From Rhodotorula mucilaginosa (taxonomy: Eukaryota > Basidiomycota > Microbotryomycetes > Sporidiobolales > Sporidiobolaceae): DNA of 64,000 nt. The notes below the pieces were generated by a model that saw only the letters and a list, made by a program, of their open reading frames with translations, had not been told where the DNA came from and made no database searches. The stretch covers positions 558,001 to 622,000 of the forward strand of contig CP137878.1 in assembly GCA_034406715.1 (NCBI GenBank), in the 5' to 3' direction. The translations under genes and the position numbers were made by a program. Each line of letters starts with the position of its first letter. Position 1 is the stretch's first letter. Below are positions 22,792-34,500 of the stretch, piece after piece.

Positions 22792-23632
22792 AGTTTTAGA
22801 CCTGGCGGGTCTAGTTCCGAAGCAGTCGCCCCCTTGTGAAATGATCAATCAAAGTGAAGGACTCAAAGATCCGGACATAGAAGAGAGCCATGCTCGTCCT
22901 CTCGAAGAGGTCCGTTCAGATGTCTCTCAGGCGGCCATCTCAACGCCATGCGAAGGCCGGCTTGGAAGACAATCTGCTGGGAAGAGGTTCGCGCACCAAG
23001 CAACTCAACGTGAGGTGGCAGCGTGAAAGCATTCTGTATTTTGCCCTCCTCTTTCTCATCAGCCGGGTCATGAAAATGGTCCTACTCCGCGCTGTGCAAG
23101 TAGACAGCTTCTCCGGAGAAAGCCAGCACCGTGTGAAGGTGTCTACCGAGGAAGGCCGATTCCGGTTTCGCTGGGCTCGCCCTTCTCTCCCCTTACTAAA
23201 GCTGCTTCAGCATGTGCACCCCTAGCGGAGGATCTATACACCGAGTTTTGCCGCCGCGTAGTTCGGCGACTTTCTCCCGCTTTTCAGCCATGAACGAGCT
23301 TGTCGAGGCAGACGTCGCTCCTTTCCTCGACCAGCCCGTCGGCCTGCTTTCCTCATACCTTGGCCCTTACGGACCGACAGCAGGAGACTCCGACTTCGTC
23401 GAGATGCAACAGTCGAGAATGAAAGTTGACTCTTGACTTTCCGCAAGTCGCACGCATGTAAACGGAAACTTTGTTCCGCAGACGAGGTCTGTGTCGCCGC
23501 ACCACCAGCTATAGCTCAAGCTTTCGAGAAGTCAAGAAACGATTACACACAACGTCCAGGCGGGTGGACGATGCCTCCCACTCTCCCTGCAAAGCTCGCT
23601 GCAGGAGGCATTGAAGGAAATCTCTGTAGATC
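22792..23632. other. Convergent intergenic region, 841 bp
   Basis: Unusually long for a convergent spacer in this window. It contains one short protein-like ORF (see 23290-23436) but no recognisable family and no RNA gene that I can see. Confidence 0.4.
23290..23436 (+). CDS. Possible small ORF, 48 residues
   Basis: It starts at an ATG just after an acceptor-like tttcag and encodes an acidic peptide (MNELVEADVAPFLDQPVGLL...) with ordinary amino-acid composition. It might be a small gene or the last exon of a poorly resolved one. No family is recognised and chance is a real possibility. Confidence 0.15.
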   Translation: MNELVEADVAPFLDQPVGLLSSYLGPYGPTAGDSDFVEMQQSRMKVDS

Positions 23633-24525
23633 TCAAGTTTCTTCTTCTTTCGCCTCCTCTGCTTTGATGCCCGCACTCTTGTCTACTCTCCTCCGCTTGA
23701 CTCCCTTCGGTTGATCCTGGTCCTGCGATTTCAGGACGTCGGGAGACGTCCCGGTGTCGTTCTTGAGTGCCGACGCGCTGGCTTTCGAAGACGGCTCGCT
23801 TTTGACCTCGCTGCCGCCGCGCCGCCGAACGCTCGAGCGTCTGCTGCCAGGCATCGAGCTCTTGTTCTCCTCCTCTTGCCCCGACGCTTCTTCTTCGGAA
23901 ACTGCATCGCCCTCTCCATCCTCCTGGGCCTGTAAACCGGGTTTCCCCTCCCGCTCCCATCGCTTCTTTTCTGCCTCCCATTCTTTCCTCAACTCGTGAT
24001 ATCCTTCCCTCGCTTTGACCCTCTCCCAGGCCTCTCGAAAGATCCGCGCACTCTCGAGTTTTGCTGCCGCTCCGGGATGGTCGGTCGATTTAGGGAGGAG
24101 GGAGCCCGACGAGTCGTATTTGCGTCCGCCGGCGCGGTTGGCGTACCGGGTTGAGCGAGTCATTCCCCTGAGAAAGAGCGCCACGGGTGTCAGCCAACAG
24201 CAGGACCCGCGCTCTTGTATCATGTATGTAAGTTTGACACGCACATCTGCAAGAACTTGCGCGCCATGTCGCAGCCGACAAAGTCTCGCCCTTCTTCGAA
24301 CCTCAGAAACTCGCCCTCAATCTTCTGAGCACTCTCGCGAGCGATTTCCGGAGTCTTGAACCTCCACAGGGGGAGTAGATGGCTCTTGTACGGCTCGAAG
24401 GTGAGGACGCCTTGCTCGGAACGACCGATCCTGTACGACATCCTCGTCGGGTGCGGCGCGAGAAAGTCCCCTTGGGCGCCGGAGAAGCCGGACGGAGAAG
24501 CGGAGCGTTTGCGAGGAGCCGGCAT
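23633..24525 (-). CDS. DUF4385 family protein
   Basis: Two exons (24525-24245 and 24167-23633) give 271 residues. The N-terminal ~150 residues match DUF4385: YRIGRSEQGVLTFEPYKS, LLPLWRFKTPEIA, FVGCDMARKFLQMG, RYANRAGGRKY and ESARIFREAWE. The C-terminal ~110 residues are charged and disordered, with PKGVKRRR as a possible nuclear localisation signal. The domain is known from fungi, bacteria and phages but, as far as I know, has no assigned activity. It is divergently paired with the SRAP gene across 185 bp. Confidence 0.85.
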
Positions 24526-24710
24526 AGTACGATCTTGATTCTCCGAGGGGTCCGTATCGCGTTCCAGACTGTGCAAGAAGAAGAAAGAGAAGCAGCTTCG
24601 CGACGTCATCATGCTCGTTCAGCGTACTGTAGGACGAGTGTCACGTGACAATCGCAAGGCCTCGCTGTGCCTCACTAAAGCCTACGCAGCGCAGTCAGGT
24701 TCGGCTTGTC
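24526..24710. promoter_or_regulatory. Divergent promoter DUF4385 / SRAP
   Basis: A 185-bp spacer between two start codons. It contains a perfect 12-bp palindrome TGTCACGTGACA at 24639-24650 with an E-box core, and a gacgtcat motif near 24602-24609 like a CRE half site. Confidence 0.55.
24639..24650. promoter_or_regulatory. E-box palindrome TGTCACGTGACA
   Basis: A perfect inverted repeat around CACGTG, the core bound by bHLH factors such as Cbf1 or Pho4 in yeasts. It lies 61 bp upstream of the SRAP start codon. Function is inferred from the sequence alone. Confidence 0.5.
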
Positions 24711-26802
24711 ATGTGCGGCAGATTTGCGCTCGGCGCCAACGCAGACCAGCTCGCGGTCGATCTCCACCAGCAATACTTTGTCCCGCCGCGGCCCCGAGCT
24801 CCACCTCCAGCCGACTCTGGCGCAACGCAGCGTGGCGCTGGCACGGGCTCACAAAGCGGCAAGAATGCGGAGCACGACGAGAACGCTGCCGCTGACGCCG
24901 CCACAAAAGAGCACGAGGTCGAATGGGCTTCGAGTGAAGCAAAGGGCTCATTTCGACCGAGGTACAACGTCGCTCCGACCACCAAGGTACCCGTTCTGAG
25001 ACGGAGCAGACAAGATCCGGAGCGCTACGAGCTCGATCTGCTCAAATGGGGTCTCGTCCCCCAGTGAGTCTGTTCTCTCTATGCTGCTCGATGACTTTGC
25101 GCATTGCGTCCGCGACATGCGCGTACAAGCGCAGGCTCGAGTGAAGACCGCTGACAGCCAGAATTGACACGGAAACCCCGCAGCTGGTATTCGGATCCGC
25201 CCGCGCCCGGACTGAGCACCATCAACGCGACGTGCGAATCCGTCTTTCAAGGCACGCCCGCGTGGCGCGGCCCGAGGCAGGACAAGCGCTGCGTCGTCGT
25301 CGCGCAAGGGTTCTACGAATGGCTCGACAAGGGGAAAGAGAAGCAACCGTACTTTGTCAAGAGGAACGATGGCAAGCTCATGGCGTTCGGTGAGTCGTCC
25401 GTCGGTGCCAGTTTCGCCCACTCTTCAGCAACGAACCGAGTCCTGATCTTGGCCCTCAACATGTTATGATTGCGCTCGCGCACAGCGGGTCTCTGGGATC
25501 ACTGCGAGTGAGTTGCACTGCGTCTCGTCGGAGCGCTTACCAAGGATGCCCGCTCATGTCGTCGGTTTCTCCTGCTCTTCAGTTTCAAGGGTGACTCTGG
25601 CCTTCAGCTTTGCCCCCTATATGCTCCAGAGTACTCACCGCCAACCTGTGTACACTCTGCACAGGCAAGCACGAGCCGGTCACCAGTTTTACGATCTTGA
25701 CCGTTCCCGTCAACTCGCAACTCAAGTTCGTAAGTCCTGCGAATTTACCCCGGTGCGCACGAATGCGTCGAAGTTGACATCTGACAAGCACCTTTCCTGG
25801 CGAACAGCTGCACACTCGCATGCCGGCGATCCTGTCCACCCCGTCCGAGATCGAACTCTGGCTGTCCGGCGAGCCTTGGTCGGAAAGGCTCAAAGCCTTG
25901 ATCAGGCCATTCGAAGAGGAGTTGGAGTGCTACGCGGTCGATCGCGGGGTCGGAAAGGTTCAGAACGACTCCGAAGACTTTGTCAAGGTGCGTACGCCGC
26001 CTGCAGGATGATATTTTCCGCTTTGTTCAGACTTGGGCTTGTCTTTGCCGATCTTTTGATCCAGTTGGGCTGACGTACAGATGTCCCGGCCTACGCACAG
26101 CCGCTTGCGCAGAAGAAGGGCTCGCTCGATTCTCTTTTTGCGAAGCAAGCCGCCGCCGCCGCCGGCTCGTCTCCCGCCAAGCCGAAGCCGCAGCCGAAAA
26201 TCGAAGCCGAAACTGTGTCTCGTGCCGACAGCTCGCGGGCTCGCTCGACTGACACCGATTCGAAGCCAAAGAGCGAGGAACGTGATCGCAAGGTTGAGGA
26301 CGCACAGGCGATGAACCCCGATGAAGACGAGGACACGAAGAAATTGGTCGAACTGGAAAAGGAAGCTGCCGGGCAGGAGGACCGCGACCCCGTCCCTTCC
26401 ACCTCTGGAGAGCACGAAGCGTCCGTCGACGCTGGCGATCGGACAGGTTCCTCCTCCGAGAAGGGCAAACGCCCAGCAGCCACGCCCGTCAAGCGCAAAA
26501 AGCTGGCGCAGGTCGAAGTGCTCGAGTTGTCGGACGATAGTTCGTCTGGCGAGGACGGACCTCGAGCGAGGGAAGAGGAAGATGCCGTCGCTGAGGAGGA
26601 GGAGCCACCTCGCAAGCGGAAGAAGCAGGGCGGAGCCCGCAAAGACAGAACGACGACGAAGCAGGCGAAACGTGCCAAACCAACGGAGGCGACAAGTGGA
26701 AAAATCGTCGAGGACGCGGAGGGGACGGTCAAGCACACCGATGGACACGGCAACGAGGAGCTGACCGACTTCTTCAAGGTCGAGGAAAAGCCGTCCACTT
26801 GA
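24711..26802 (+). CDS. HMCES: SRAP-domain abasic-site protein (HMCES/YedK family)
   Basis: Exons 24711-25063, 25184-25389, 25486-25507, 25583-25590, 25665-25729, 25808-25991 and 26081-26802 give 519 residues. SRAP features: MCGRF with catalytic Cys2, the YNVAPT segment, WGLVPHW, INATCE (Asn132), GFYEW (Glu163), AGLW, and HTRMPAIL (His220). The family forms a covalent thiazolidine cross-link with abasic sites in single-stranded DNA at forks. A ~50-residue low-complexity insert separates MCGRF from YNVAPT. The C-terminal ~240 residues are acidic/Lys-rich and disordered, with PCNA-box-like sequences near its start (QKKGSLDSLF) and at the end (ELTDFF). Exon 4 is only 8 nt; the phases demand it. 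Confidence 0.88.
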
Positions 26803-26946
26803 CGCTATTCCAGCTTTTTGTTCTTTCTTTGGCTTTCGACCTTCGAACCTACCTCTCTTTGTTCGCTTGTAGCCACTCTTGGTAACCATGTACACGCTTC
26901 TCAGAAGTACTGTGACTTGCGAGCTTTGAGGACCAGGAAGTGTATA

Positions 26947-29510
26947 TCAGTCCTCGCTGTTTCCCCCCTCTACGGCGTCCTCCTCTTCATCTGCTTCTCC
27001 CTCCTCTTCTTCTGCACTCCCGAATTCGCCACGATCGAAATCGTGCCCTTGTGCCGCCGCATCGAGCTGAGCAATGAGATTCAGCACCCGCCTCGTCGAG
27101 CCGAGCGGGCCCTGCGCTTCCAGCATTTCTCTTAACTGCCCCAAATGCGCTGCGTATCCCTCGAGATCCGAATCGTCATCGTCGTCGTCGTCGTCATCGT
27201 CGTCGTCGTCGGTATCGTCACTGTCGTTCCAGAGCATGTCCTCCCCCTCGGCTTCGACCAGTCCGTCGAAATACTGCAAGACTTGCGGGTCTTCTTGCCG
27301 GAGGCGGAGTTCTCGCGCTTGAGGGGTCTCGCCGGGTAAGGGGTCGGGGTCGTCTGCTGGATCGGAGGGACCGTCGAGGCCCGGATGCGAGAAGTGCGGC
27401 TTCGGTTCACGGGGGACGAACCGCCAGCGTCCGGAGTGGCTCGCCGAACTGCTCGCATGACTTCCTTCTTGTTCGACGTCACCGCGGGAAGAGGAAGGAT
27501 CGGAATCGACGAGAGAAGTCGCGGCGGGTCCGTGCTGGACTATGATCTTTTCGACTCCTGCGGTGTAGAGCAAGGGTAACGTTGGGTGGAACAGCGCCGT
27601 ATTGACAACTGAGCGGTGGCCGGTCAGGACCGAAGAGGCGGGAGAGACCAGAGTCGGATAGGTCGCTTCGGCTGTTGGACCGTACGTGCTCATGTCGAGG
27701 AAGCCTGTGAGGCGGGCGAGTTTCGCGAGAGAGAAAAGGAGTGCATGGAAGGAGAGAGGGTCGTGAGAGCCGGTTCGTGAAGCAGGCCAGAGACAGCGTC
27801 AGAGAGAAGAGGGCGGTCGCTAACATCGCGCGCACGAACGTCAGTAGTACGCGCGCAAAACTCACGGATTCCTCCGCCTCCGTCTTGTCCCGAACCACTT
27901 CCCTGCCAATCCACCGCCGCCGCCGTGGCCGTCACTCTCTTCCTCCGTCCTTCGCGGAGGTGTTCCAAATTCGGCACCTCCCAGACGTAGGCCTTGAAGT
28001 CGTCCGAACCGGCGGCATAGTACAGTCCGCGACCGGGAGCGGCGTCGACTCCGCCGCCGAAGGAACCGTGCTTCGTTGTGGTCGTGTTGCGGTACCCGCG
28101 CGGGAAGGAGAGGAGGCTCCCTGAAGCAGCTGGCGGCGCTGCTGATGTCCTCGCCCGCTTCTGTGCATTGGATTCTTCTTCCGAAGAGGTGCGAGCGTTT
28201 GCTCCTGTCGAGATTGACGAGGCGGAGGTGGAAGAGGAAGCGGGACCTCCGTCGGCGCCGGCGGTAGTAGCAGGAGCGGGCGAGGCGAAACAAGCGAGAG
28301 GTTCCGGGTCCGAGAGCTCATACAGCGTGGGCAAGTATCCCGAGATGGTGGCGCACAAGGTGGAGCCCGTTCGATCAAAGATGAAGGACGAGATGGTCGG
28401 GTACGCGTACCGCTGCGTGGGGCCGGAACCGCGCGTGAGGCGGGTGTGGAACTGCTCCGAAGCCAGAACCGCCGGGTCCCCGACCGAAAGTCAAGGCGAG
28501 GTCAGCATGCTCCTTTCCAGTTTCGGTTTCGGAGGACTGGACTGCCTCGAAATGGAGCCACGACCTGCGCTTGCGAGCGTACCTTGTGCACGGCGACTCG
28601 ACTCGCGACGTTGACACCCTCGAGGCCATCGCCGTTCGACGATCTCCATCCAGTCCGCCCGTCAATCAAGGCCAAGTTGCCGCGTTCTCCCGCATAGACA
28701 AACACTTCGGGCGTGAGCGGATGATGCTGCACATGGTTCATGCCGTGCCCGTCCGCGATGATGGCGACGGCGCGACCGGAATCGTGGGACCGGTGATCGA
28801 ACTGGCGGAGGGTACCGTCCGAAGAGGCCGAGATGTAGAGAGCGGGGTTGTAAGGGTGCGGCGAGATCGAGTTGACGGCGCCTTCGTGGTCGAGCCAGAC
28901 TTGGGCGGGTCGGATCCCGCCGTCGCGGTGGCTGCTCCCGCCGGAGGCATATTCCAGGTCGTGAGCAAAGACGACCGAATCGTTTCCACCACTGAGGAGA
29001 ATCACTTGTCAGTGATGATGCCTCCAGAAGAAGCCAAAGACGAGCTTGGGCAAGCGCACGAGAGGATCTTTTTCCCGTCGCAGGTGAAGGCGATCGTGAA
29101 GAGATTACTCTGTGACGGGGCGCATTCGACGTGTTGAGCATTCATGCCTCATTACGAATCAAGGATCGATTCCCGCCGCTTACGCTGGCTCCGGTGTAAG
29201 CTGTAACTGGTTCCGATGCCGTCGTCGCCGTCTCCGAATCGAGCGCCGTGTCCCAAAGCAAGACTCGCTTGTCGTCGCCGCCGCTCGCGAGCCAGCGTGC
29301 CCCGTCTGCGGCTGGAGGAGAGATAGCGAGAGCATTGACGCAGGAATAGTGCGCCTCGAGTGCGTGCTGACGGACTGGTGGTGATGACGAGGACGTCGAG
29401 ATGAACGAGTCCCAGACGGAGCGGTCGACGACTCTGCGGCGCGTTCCGGGCGGACCGAGCGGGTCTGCGAGGGCGAGATCGAACGGCAGGGTGCGCTTCT
29501 GCCCTGCCAT
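26947..29510 (-). CDS. WD40 protein, DCAF5-like
   Basis: Exons 29510-29184, 29109-29060, 28991-28583, 28454-27866 and 27704-26947 give 710 residues. WD-type units include HYSCVNALAISP with LASGGDDKRVLLWD, LSGGNDSVVFAHDLE, HEGAVNSISPHPYNPALYIS with SSDGTLRQFD, AAGSDDFKAYVWEVP, and LTGHRSVVNTALFHPTLPLL. The layout resembles DDB1-CUL4-associated factor 5, a substrate receptor of CRL4 ligases; that assignment is moderate. The C-terminal part holds a long poly-Asp run coded by GAC/GAT repeats. It diverges from TANGO2 by only 103 bp. Confidence 0.8.
27170..27222 (-). repeat. GAC/GAT trinucleotide tract coding for poly-Asp
   Basis: Plus-strand gtc/atc triplets read as gac/gat on the coding strand and encode about 15 aspartates near the C-terminus of the DCAF5-like protein. 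Confidence 0.85.
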
Positions 29511-29613
29511 CCCCGTTCGACCGCGGTCCGACTTGACTGTGGCCGTCGGAGAGCGATTCGACCACTCGAGCTCCGAGTGGAGCGCCGCTTGACTCGCTTT
29601 CTCGCTCTACACC
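29511..29613. promoter_or_regulatory. 103-bp divergent promoter with inverted repeat
   Basis: The spacer between the DCAF5-like and TANGO2 start codons. It holds a perfect inverted repeat, ccactcg-agctc-cgagtgg, at 29562-29580, a possible dimeric factor site. Confidence 0.5.
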
Positions 29614-31242
29614 ATGTGCATCGTCTTCTTCACGGCCAACGACAAGTATAGCCTGTGCGTACGCCTCTTCCCTTCTTCCGGCTGCCCACTGACGGCCAGC
29701 CTCGTCGAGTCGAGTGCAGCATCGTCGCTTCCAACCGCGACGAGTTCCTCGCCCGTCCGACGTCGCAAGCCCGCTGGCACGCGTGGGATCCACACCATGC
29801 AACAGATGAAATGACAGACCGCAACCGCGTCCTGTCCGGCCTCGACTTGACCGCCGGCGGGACCTGGTTCGGCATCTCGGTCACTCGCCCACCCGACGCT
29901 GCACCGACTGGCCCCGCAAAGAGGATGCACTTTGCCACCTTGACCAACTTTACAGAGTCGCTCGACCCTGCACTCGACAGGAACGCTCCGCCGAAACCGT
30001 CCAGGGGGAACCTCGTCCGCGAATACCTCGACGTCCTCGACGAACTCGACTTCTCGCCCCTTCCCCAACCGCACGGCAGCAGCCCGGCGACTGCAACCGC
30101 CGAGGAGAGCTTGGACGCTACCCAACAGCAAGAGGACCGTTTGCAGACCTACCTGGACCGGATCGAGCAGGTCAAACACGACTATGCGGGATTCAACCTC
30201 CTCGTCGGAGAAATTGGCACTTTCGATCAACCCGCCGCCGCTACCCCGCGAGTCCGGCTCGGCTACACTTCGAATCGAGAGTCTGGCAATAAGCGAGCGC
30301 GGGTCCTGCCGAGCCTAGACGAGCCGTCGTCGCCTTCGTCTTCGGCCTCGGCTCAACCTCAGTCTCGTCAGTCTCAGTCTCCTCCCGACGAGACGGCAAA
30401 CCGAGCCGCGGTCCATGTCCACGTTCGCGGACTCAGTAACGCCACGCTCGAGGTCGAACCTGGCGAGGTCGAATGGCCCAAAGTCAAGAGTGGTGCCGCC
30501 GCCGTCGAAAAAGTCGTCACGCGGTTGCAACACGGGTCCGACGAAGACGACGACGAAAACGGCGAAGCGGAGGCGGAATTGGTGAAGGGCCTGTATCACG
30601 CTCTCAGGTACGTTTCTCCTTCTCTCAGGGAGAGCTTCGCACCTCATCGGAGCAAACGAGTTTTGACTTTCTCCACCTCACCCATCTTCGGAAAAATCTC
30701 TCTCCCGGAACTTGTCCCTCCCTCTCTTTGTCACCAGTACCGCGCATCCGAGCCCGATCCAGCATCGCGAACACCTCCGCGAGACGGTCCTCGTCGAGCC
30801 GCTCTGCCTTGACCCGTCTCGACCGCTCCAAGCTGTGCCGCCTCCTCTCCCTCCCGCACCGGCTCCCGCTCCCGCTTTTGCCTCTGAACGCGCCGAAGAA
30901 GGCTCAAGAGCGCAGCAGGCGCCATCGCCAATGTCCCGCGGCTCGGACGCCCGCGCGTCGTCCTCGCCACTATCTGCGCCATCATCGTCCGTGTCATCGG
31001 ACAAGAACAAGGAGGGTGTGGAAGGCAGTCCCGGCCTCCAATGGTATGCGACGAGGGTTCAGACCCTCCTCCTCGTCGAGAGGAAACCGAACGGCAAGGT
31101 CATCTTTCGCGAGAGGGATGCGTACGTTCTCGACGACGGCGACAGCGACGGCGGCGATCATGACGAGGGTAAGGAGGAGGACGAGGCTAGAGGGACGCCG
31201 AGGTGGAGTGGCCAAGAAAGGAGGTACGAATTCCGGTTGTAG
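29614..31242 (+). CDS. TANGO2: TANGO2 homologue (NRDE family)
   Basis: Exons 29614-29654, 29720-30607 and 30738-31242 give 477 residues. Family hallmarks are the N-terminal MCIVFF (the Cys follows the start Met), ASNRDEFLARPT, a GLDLTAGGTWFGIS block, ATLTNFTES, YAGFNLLVGE, HVRGLSNATLEVE and a C-terminal YEFRL. TANGO2 proteins are linked to Golgi/ER organisation, lipid and haem handling; the biochemical role is still debated. At 477 residues it is longer than the ~276 of human TANGO2, because of Ser/Gln- and Pro-rich inserts (around 30310-30400 and 30840-31010). Confidence 0.9.
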
Positions 31243-31574
31243 ACGCACTTATCTACTGTTGCGTGGCGGGCGCCGCCAAATCGAGTCCCATTCTTCCCAA
31301 TCCCTTTGCATACTCTATTGGTACACTCCTCAGTCGAACGAATCCCTTCCAGCTGCGGGCGTGAATCGCCTTGTCTTTACGCTCCTGGCTCGCGCGAGTC
31401 TCTTCACCCGGCCCGGGAAACAACTGGCGCTAGAACGGAAAGTGCAGACTAAAGAACATACAACACGTTGAATGCTCTTCCCGGTTCCTCTGATTCCTCG
31501 CATTACCATCCCCGCCAGAATAGACTTCTTACGAAATCCACCTGGGGGAGGAGGATAGTCGATATGCGATTTCG
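31243..31574. other. Convergent intergenic spacer
   Basis: About 330 bp between the TANGO2 and SCYL2 stop codons. I see nothing beyond expected 3' UTR sequence. Confidence 0.5.
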
Positions 31575-34500
31575 TCACTTGAGCGGATCCAGATCTGCCC
31601 ACGCTCCAAAGTCCATCGCCGCCGTCCCTGGTCCTGTCCCGGGTTTCTTCGTCCCGGCGTTGGCGTGCGGTGTCATGATTGACGATGATGACGAGGAAAT
31701 GGGAACGAGCGAGGCGGAGGAAGGGTTGTACCCTGGTGGGAAAGGACGCGACGCCGCCGAAGATTGTTGTTGCTGTTGCTGCTGCGGTCGGGCGGCCATA
31801 GATGCTGGCGAGAAGGTAGCTGCGTTCCCGGCGGCGGCGGCGGCAGGGACGCGATTCCATTGGATTGGTTGTGCGGGAGGGAGAGGCACTGCTTGCTGCG
31901 GCGGCTGAGATTGTCTCCCGGCGAGAAGCGAGGATGTCGTCGGCTGCAGGGGAGGTAGCCCGCCTTCTCGCGACGACAATGTTGTCGTAGATAGTGCGAG
32001 GTGGTAATTCGGTTGTTGTTGATGTGGAGAAGCGGTCGAATGCGAGAAGGCTGCAGAAGTGACGGTTCTCGAGGAGGTGGAGGAAGAGGAGGTCGACGTG
32101 CTTGGCTGCAATGGGGCGAAAGATCGTAGAGTCGGCGCGTTTGTCGTTGGTGCCATCGAGAGAGTCGGCGACGACGCTGGGGGCGAGGCGAGATAGGATG
32201 CGGAAGCGGAAGCGGCTGGTCGCGAACCACCCGCCATCGACTGGTTACTCCGGAGCACGGACGACGAGGACGACGGAGTGAGAGACGGAGTCGAGGAAAG
32301 ACGGGGAGCCGGTACCGGTCGATTGACCTGCGTCGTCGCAGAGGACGACGAGAACGTCGACGTCGAAGCAGGCGGTGCAGTCCATGTCGGAAACGAGGCA
32401 GCAGATTCGAACACGCTCGTGCCGATCCCGCCACCGCCAGGAGGAGTGCTGAGTGGCGCGGGACTCGGCGCAGGGCTAATGTCGGCAAAAATATCGACCT
32501 GGTTCCCCCTTGCTGCCAGTCCATTCACGCGTTGGCCGTTCACGTTCCCTCGGACGAGGCTCTCAAAGTCGGTCACGTCTGCCGCGGCGACTGCTCCTAA
32601 GCCCGAGTTGGCCGGTCCTCCGTTCCCGAGTCCGCCGCCGCCGACGCCGGCGCCGCTGCTCTCCTCGAGGCGTTTCAGCTCGGCGAGGTGTTTCATGTGC
32701 TCTTGCTCGACGCGCGCGCCGAGAGCCTTGATGACAGACATGAACTTGGCAAACTGTGCGGACATCGGCGTTCACTTCAGTCACTGCAGCTCGGCAGCAG
32801 GGACACGAAACTGGAAAGACGAGCTGGACGCACCTGATCGGCGTTGAGCAGCGGACCGATCGACATTGCCCACAGTTGCGGGAGTATCAGCGTCGCGACT
32901 GTATCGTCAAAGTGGGGAGAGAGTCAGTAAGGGCCCGCCGTCCTGTAGGGGCGGCCCACAGACTCACCCGCCTCGACTTCACATTTCTTGCCCATCTCTT
33001 CGTGGACCGCCAGAGTCGCAATCATGACGCTCGGTTCCTTGGTCTTGATCCTCGCCAAGAGCGGCACGAGCTTTTCCGTGAGCGTAAACTTGTCGAGGAC
33101 CGAGATCATGGCGTGGAAACAGATCAGGGTGTTGACCTTGACCGAGAGGAGGGTCGTCTTGCTAAAGACGGTCGTGATCTTGGGGAAGAGGGTCTGTTTC
33201 ACGGTCGTGTAGTCGAGCGTTTCGCACAGTTTCGGGACGACCCGGAGCGCCTTTTCGAGCACGACCGGGTTGTCGCTTTCGAGCGAGTGGTAGATGAGGG
33301 GCATAATTTCTGCGTGCGTGCCGCGTAAGACGGCGTAAGTGGTGGGCTTCCTCAAGTGTGGCCGGGAATGAGAAACCAAAGTGGGCTAGGGGTGTGTGAC
33401 TCGAGACTCACCGTCGCGGAAGACGGCGGGCGCGCACTTGAGCTCAAAGACGGGCAAGCTCTCGATGAGGGCGACGACGGCCTGCGGCGGTTCCTTGATC
33501 GCAAAGAGCGGTTTCAGACTCGGCAAGACTTCCTGTCGGAAATCGTCGGGCGACATCTTGGTCGCGATGTGGAGGATGTTGGGCAGCAAGAACGGGACGA
33601 GGTTGTGTTTCCTCGTCTCTTCCAACAAGGAAGGCAACACCTTGCGGCGGTTCACCTTGTCGCTAAACTGGTTCAGGACCGTCCCCAACCCTTTCAGGAA
33701 CCCGGCTTGCGCCTCGGACGACTTGGCCGCGAACGAGTCGCGTTCGAGGAACCTCAGGGTCGAGACCAACAACCCTTCAAAGTACCTCGACGCGAGGAAC
33801 TGTTTCGCCGTCAACCGCTTGTTCGGGTACCGGGTCACCAAACTCGCGAGCACTTCGCGCACGTCGTCGGCGAGTTTGCGCCACTGCGACGCGATCAGGT
33901 GGTGCGACAACCCTTCCTCGATGTTGGTCCGCAGGTTCGACAGCGAGTTCCGGTTCGAGAACGGAGGGCCCGAGTGCGTGTGGATCGCGTGCAGGATGCA
34001 CCCGAGCGAGTACAGGTCGTTGGACGGCGCGGGAGGCATCTCGTCGCAGATGTATTCCGGGGCTGTGCGCAAATTAAAAACGGTAACCAACTACTCGTCA
34101 GCAAGAAGGACGCCCTGGAACGGAGAGGGCGCCCTCGGTGCGTCGACTTCTCAAGGACACCATCTCTGTATCCTTCTAACCCCCTCTCCGTTGCAACCCT
34201 CTCCGTTGCAATACACGCACCGATGTAGTCATAGTTGCGCTGACAGCTCGGAGGCAGGGCGGGGTCGTACGTCGGGAATTCCCACTTTGCCGGCGCTCCT
34301 TCCGGCGAAAACAGGTTCTGCGACAAGCCGAACCCGGACAGTTTCCAGTCTCCCTGTGAGCGCGAACACCTCCCCAGCGTCAGTCTCCCCAAAAAGACTG
34401 AGTTTCCTCGACCGTAACGACGTTCTCCCAGGGGTCACACTCGAAGAATTTTGCCGCACGGGCTCACCTTGGCGTTGATGATGACGGCTTCGGGGGTCAA

